This document shows, piece by piece, positions 14,651-17,902 of a stretch of 17,902 nucleotides of DNA. Source of the stretch: CAZEJK01 sp964512045 (lineage in GTDB: Bacteria > Acidobacteriota > Thermoanaerobaculia > Thermoanaerobaculales > Sulfomarinibacteraceae); assembly GCA_964512045.1 (NCBI GenBank), contig CAZEJK010000098.1, positions 1 through 17,902 on the forward strand. Reading direction: 5' to 3'. The notes under the pieces are model-generated. The model was not told where the DNA came from. It made no database searches and saw only the letters and a program-made list of their open reading frames with translations. A program made the position numbers and the translations under genes. Position 1 is the stretch's first letter, and each line of letters opens with the position of its first letter.

Positions 14651-17584
14651 ATGACGCGTGGAGCCCTCTCCGACCCGCCGGCTGACTGGTTTCGCGATCT
14701 CGCGGAGACCGTCTCTGTGGCGATCTTCGTGTACCGAGGCAATCGCTTCCTCTACGTCAACTCGGCAACTGAGGAGCTGACGGGATGGGACCGGGAGACG
14801 CTCCTGTCGATGGGACCACGGGATCTCGTGCATCCCGATGACTGGGGCACTGTCCTCGCCGAGGACCGGCCACGCCGAACCGGCGCACCCCGGACGGACC
14901 CATTTTCCGTGCGCATCATCCGGCGGGACGGCATTGCACTCTGGACCGCGCTGACGATTCGCGCGCTCCCCCTGGGTCACGGTCGACAGGCCGGCCTCGG
15001 AACGGCCATCGATCTCACCTCCGAGAAGGCCGTCGAAAGCCAGCTCCAACGTCAGCTGGAGCTGAAGAACACTCTCGCCGCGATGGGCCGGCGGTTCCTG
15101 GCCGCTCCGGTCGCCGCACCACAGGCAGCGTTCGAGTACAACCTGACGCAGCTCGTGGACCTGGTCGACGGCGACACCGCCCACACGGTGGTGATCACCC
15201 CCGGAGGACGCCTGCAGGTGTGGGGCAGCACGCTCGGCCCGCACACCCTCAAGGGCTGGTCCGGCCGTGAGCTCCGACGGGGCACCGCCATCGTCATCGA
15301 ACGGCTGGATCAGATCCCCTCCAGCGAAGACGAGGAGCGTCAGGTGCTGCTCGAGGCGGGCGTCGGCGCACGTCTCGCGATGCCGATCATGGCCGGGCAA
15401 ACGGTGCTCGGTGCTGTGGCGGTTGAGTGTCGTCGTCCACGACGGTGGTCTCGCGACAACCGTTCTGCCGTCGATCTCGCCGCACAGCTGATGGCCAGCG
15501 CGATGCGCCGACTGCGTGCGGAGTCCGAGGCTCGTGCCGTCCGCGAGTGGCTCGAGATCGCGCAGCGGGCGGGCCGAAGCGTCGCGTGGGAGTGGCATCT
15601 CGAGTCCGATCGGATGCTGTTCTCCGCCAACGCGACCCAGCTATTCAGGGTACCGGAGAAAGGCACTCCATCGACGGGCGCCGAGTTCCTCGAGCTCGTG
15701 CCTGCCGAGGACAGGGCAGCGATCTCTCAGGCGATCCGGACGAGCCTGTCAACCGGTGAGCCGTACCGGGCCGAGCACCGCACTCAGGTTGCCGGCGAGA
15801 CGATCTGGCTCGTGGTTCGCGGTCAGCTGGAGTGGAACGAGAACGGACGCGCCACGCGCCTGATCGGGGTCTCGGCGGACATCACAGATCGCAAGGAGAT
15901 GGAAGAGGAGCTCCGCCGGGAGAAGGAGATGGCCCAGGTCACCCTGGCGTCGATCGGCGACGCGGTGATCCGCACGGACGCCAGCAACCGGATCAACTAC
16001 CTGAACCCTCGGGCAGAGCAGCTGCTCGGCGTGTCCAGCTCTTCCGCCATCGGCAGGCCCCTTGCTGAGATCTACCGTGTGGTTGACCGGAGCGGTCAAC
16101 CACGCCGCCTGGAGGTGGAGTCAGCAGGAGCACCAACGATCCCGCAACGACGCGCGACCGATACCCTGATCCGTCCAGACGGTTCTCGCGCAGCCATCGA
16201 GGATACTGCCACGCCGTTGATGGACAGAACGGGAAGCCGGATCGGGCTTGTGGTGGCGGTGCGCGATGTCACTCCTCTGCGGCGGTTGGAACGAGAGACC
16301 GCGTACCTGGCGACCCATGATCCGCTCACCGGGCTGATCAACCGCCGCGAGTTCGAACGCCAGCTGGAGCAGGTTCTCGAGGAGACGCGGGCGTCCGACC
16401 GCGAGCACTACCTCTGCTTCCTCGATCTCGACGAGTTCAAGGTGATCAACGACAGCTGCGGCCATCTCGCCGGTGACGAGCTCCTCAGTCAGCTGGGATC
16501 GGTCCTCTCGACCGCGGTGCGGCCCACCGACCTGGTCGCTCGCGTCGGCGGCGACGAGTTCGGCGCCCTGCTCACCGACACCAACGAGGCCACTGCCGTC
16601 GGCCTCGTCCGCAACATCATTCGGGCTGTCACCGCGATCCGCTTCGCCCGCGCGCAGCAGGTGTTCACCATCGGGATCAGTGTCGGGATCGTACCGATCA
16701 GCGCCGGCAGCGGCAGCTTCAGCGATGCGCTGCGCGCCGCCGACGCCGCGTGCTTCGTTGCAAAGACGCACGGTCACAATCAGATCCACGTCTCCAGCGG
16801 CGACGATGCCGAGATCCAGGCCCACTTCGAGGAGGTGGAGTGGATCCGACGGATCAACGCAGCGATCGAGGAGGACCGGCTCCAGCTGTACGCCCAGCCC
16901 ATTCAGCCCCTCCAGGGACTGTTGCGACCGAAGATGGCCGAGATTCTCCTCCGCATGAGAAGCAGCACCGGAGCAGTGATCGAGCCGGGACGGTTCCTGC
17001 CGGCTGCCGAACGGTACCGGCTGATGCCCCGGCTGGATCGGTGGGTCATCGAACGGGCCATGGTGCAGCTGCCCACCGACGACACGGCCCACGTCTGGAC
17101 CATCAATCTCTCTGGTCAGTCGCTCGGCGATCCCGAGTTCCAGGCCTACCTGAGCGAGCGCGTGCAGACCGCTCCTCTGCCGGCAGACCGCCTCTGCTTC
17201 GAGATCACCGAGACTGCAGCCATCGCCAACCTGGCGCGAGCCCGAGATCTCATGGAGGCACTCTCATCTCGTGGCTGTCGCTTCATTCTCGACGACTTCG
17301 GCAGTGGACTGAGCTCGTTCGCGTACCTGCAGAGCCTGCCGGTCCAGATGCTCAAGATCGACGGCGAGCTCGCACGCAGGGTGGATCTCGATCCGATCCA
17401 GCTGGAGATGGTCACCGCGATCCATCGGATCGCCCACTCGATGCATCTCGAGACCATCGCCGAGTCGATCGAGTCCAACGAGGCGCTGGAGGTGCTCCGC
17501 ACGATCGGCATCGACTACGGTCAGGGGTACTGGCTCGGGTTCCCGGCGCCGTTGCTCGAAGCGGGCTCGACGCCTCCGGTCTGA
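14651..17584 (+). CDS. PAS-GAF-PAS-PAS-GGDEF-EAL c-di-GMP signalling protein
   Basis: A 977-aa protein without membrane segments. PAS 1 spans about 15-125, GAF about 140-290, PAS 2 about 298-415 and PAS 3 about 428-545. A GGDEF domain covers about 550-715, with an intact GGDEF (633-637), DLDEFKVIND (592-601) and an RxxD product-inhibition site (RPTD, 624-627). The EAL domain (about 722-970) has EIL at 764-766 in place of EAL, NLSGQSL (Asn819), FEITE (Glu851), DDFG (881-884), LKID (Lys902) and AESIE (Glu938, Glu941), so its metal-site acids are largely kept. It may both make and break c-di-GMP, controlled by signals bound to PAS/GAF. The start is taken at ATG 14651; a TTG at 14648 also exists. 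The ribosome-binding site is weak (GGTAG). It follows the patatin gene by 164 bp. Confidence 0.9.
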   Translation: MTRGALSDPPADWFRDLAETVSVAIFVYRGNRFLYVNSATEELTGWDRETLLSMGPRDLVHPDDWGTVLAEDRPRRTGAPRTDPFSVRIIRRDGIALWTALTIRALPLGHGRQAGLGTAIDLTSEKAVESQLQRQLELKNTLAAMGRRFLAAPVAAPQAAFEYNLTQLVDLVDGDTAHTVVITPGGRLQVWGSTLGPHTLKGWSGRELRRGTAIVIERLDQIPSSEDEERQVLLEAGVGARLAMPIMAGQTVLGAVAVECRRPRRWSRDNRSAVDLAAQLMASAMRRLRAESEARAVREWLEIAQRAGRSVAWEWHLESDRMLFSANATQLFRVPEKGTPSTGAEFLELVPAEDRAAISQAIRTSLSTGEPYRAEHRTQVAGETIWLVVRGQLEWNENGRATRLIGVSADITDRKEMEEELRREKEMAQVTLASIGDAVIRTDASNRINYLNPRAEQLLGVSSSSAIGRPLAEIYRVVDRSGQPRRLEVESAGAPTIPQRRATDTLIRPDGSRAAIEDTATPLMDRTGSRIGLVVAVRDVTPLRRLERETAYLATHDPLTGLINRREFERQLEQVLEETRASDREHYLCFLDLDEFKVINDSCGHLAGDELLSQLGSVLSTAVRPTDLVARVGGDEFGALLTDTNEATAVGLVRNIIRAVTAIRFARAQQVFTIGISVGIVPISAGSGSFSDALRAADAACFVAKTHGHNQIHVSSGDDAEIQAHFEEVEWIRRINAAIEEDRLQLYAQPIQPLQGLLRPKMAEILLRMRSSTGAVIEPGRFLPAAERYRLMPRLDRWVIERAMVQLPTDDTAHVWTINLSGQSLGDPEFQAYLSERVQTAPLPADRLCFEITETAAIANLARARDLMEALSSRGCRFILDDFGSGLSSFAYLQSLPVQMLKIDGELARRVDLDPIQLEMVTAIHRIAHSMHLETIAESIESNEALEVLRTIGIDYGQGYWLGFPAPLLEAGSTPPV

Positions 17585-17712
17585 TGGAACGAGCTCGACC
17601 GTCGCAGACGAGCTGCACGCGCAGATTGCGTGAAAGCTCAGCATGCACACTCGCGAGCTGCGACAGTTGCACCCGTGCTTTCGGCCAGGAAGACCCCGCT
17701 CTGACAGTGTCT
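17585..17712. other. Non-coding spacer after the GGDEF-EAL gene
   Basis: I see no gene, no clear terminator with a T-run and no promoter in this stretch. It only separates the stop codon from the attC-like site that follows. Confidence 0.5.
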
Positions 17713-17801
17713 CCCCAACGCGGCCACGGGCCGCAACCAAATTGATGCTCCGATGGCGCCCGTCCCGCGCCCGCGCAGCTGTAAGGTATGAGACGTTGGC
17801 A
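17713..17801 (+). repeat. attC-like quasi-palindromic site, copy 3
   Basis: It runs from CCCCAAC to GTTGGCA in the same direction as the GGDEF-EAL gene, whose stop is about 130 nt upstream. It aligns along its whole length with the minus-strand reading of 7675-7766, including the arm GCGGCCACGGGCCGC and the central segment ATGCTCCGATGGCGCC. The only difference in the arm (G to A) falls in the hairpin loop between the two GGCC-type half-stems, so the stem is kept. The 101-bp repeat begins directly after its last base. Confidence 0.5.
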
Positions 17802-17902
17802 TTTAGCTCCCCCACCCACCCATCGACCCTTGCAGCGAGCGCCTCCACCACTCTTCGATCCCTGAAGCTCGCAGAGCAGGCTCCGGGGCGGGCGGGCGGC
17901 AT
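17802..17902 (+). repeat. 101-bp structured repeat, right copy (reaches window end)
   Basis: This is the partner of 540-640, same orientation and length, with 85 of 101 positions equal. The inner stem GCGAGC/GCTCGC (17835-17840 with 17867-17872) is fully Watson-Crick here, where the left copy has a G·T. The outer stem keeps its C-run and G-run but has two A·C mismatches. The repeat may continue past the edge of the window. Confidence 0.7.

Noticed and set aside
1..17902. Possible mobile integron carrying these genes as cassettes
   Set aside because: No integrase, no attI and no short promoterless cassettes are seen, and nadABC has its own regulated promoter. The attC-like sites are therefore reported only as a repeat family.

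Overview
High-GC bacterial DNA with ten protein-coding genes. There is no rRNA, tRNA or CRISPR array. The phylum cannot be fixed from sequence alone. A very large Ser/Thr kinase-TPR protein, several c-di-GMP proteins and a stand-alone nadABC operon would suit a soil or marine heterotroph such as Acidobacteriota, but this is a weak guess.

Layout. Positions 1-527 are the 5' part of a group II intron on the minus strand. It begins with GTGCG at 527, and its reverse-transcriptase ORF should lie just left of the window. The intron sits in a short recombination-site-like sequence followed by a 101-bp repeat (540-640). The same 101-bp repeat recurs as the last 101 bases of the window (17802-17902), in the same orientation. 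After a tandem 7-mer and small palindromes comes the nadA-nadB-nadC operon (892-4427, plus), which takes aspartate to nicotinate mononucleotide. Its promoter carries two matching 17-bp dyads, probably operators for an unidentified NAD-type regulator.

Convergent to nadC, and overlapping it by 20 bp, is a 1039-aa membrane Ser/Thr kinase with TPRs (minus). Further right, a minus-strand four-gene cluster is transcribed leftward from about 12.5 kb: a membrane protein with a degenerate GGDEF domain, an FHA-GAF-HD-GYP protein with a C-terminal Cys cluster, an M29-aminopeptidase-like protein, and a TauE/SafE-family transporter. Divergent from it (plus) are a patatin-like phospholipase with an unusual receiver-like N-terminus and a PAS-GAF-PAS-PAS-GGDEF-EAL protein.

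The least ordinary content is between the genes. Three 75-92-bp quasi-palindromes, bounded by YAAC and GTTGG ends and sharing a GC-rich arm, lie close to gene 3' ends (7675-7766, 14498-14572, 17713-17801). They look like integron attC sites, although no integrase is visible. The group II intron interrupts what looks like a fourth site. Together with the 101-bp structured repeat, this suggests a dispersed attC-like repeat family colonised by an intron. That is an inference from pattern and needs genome-wide comparison.
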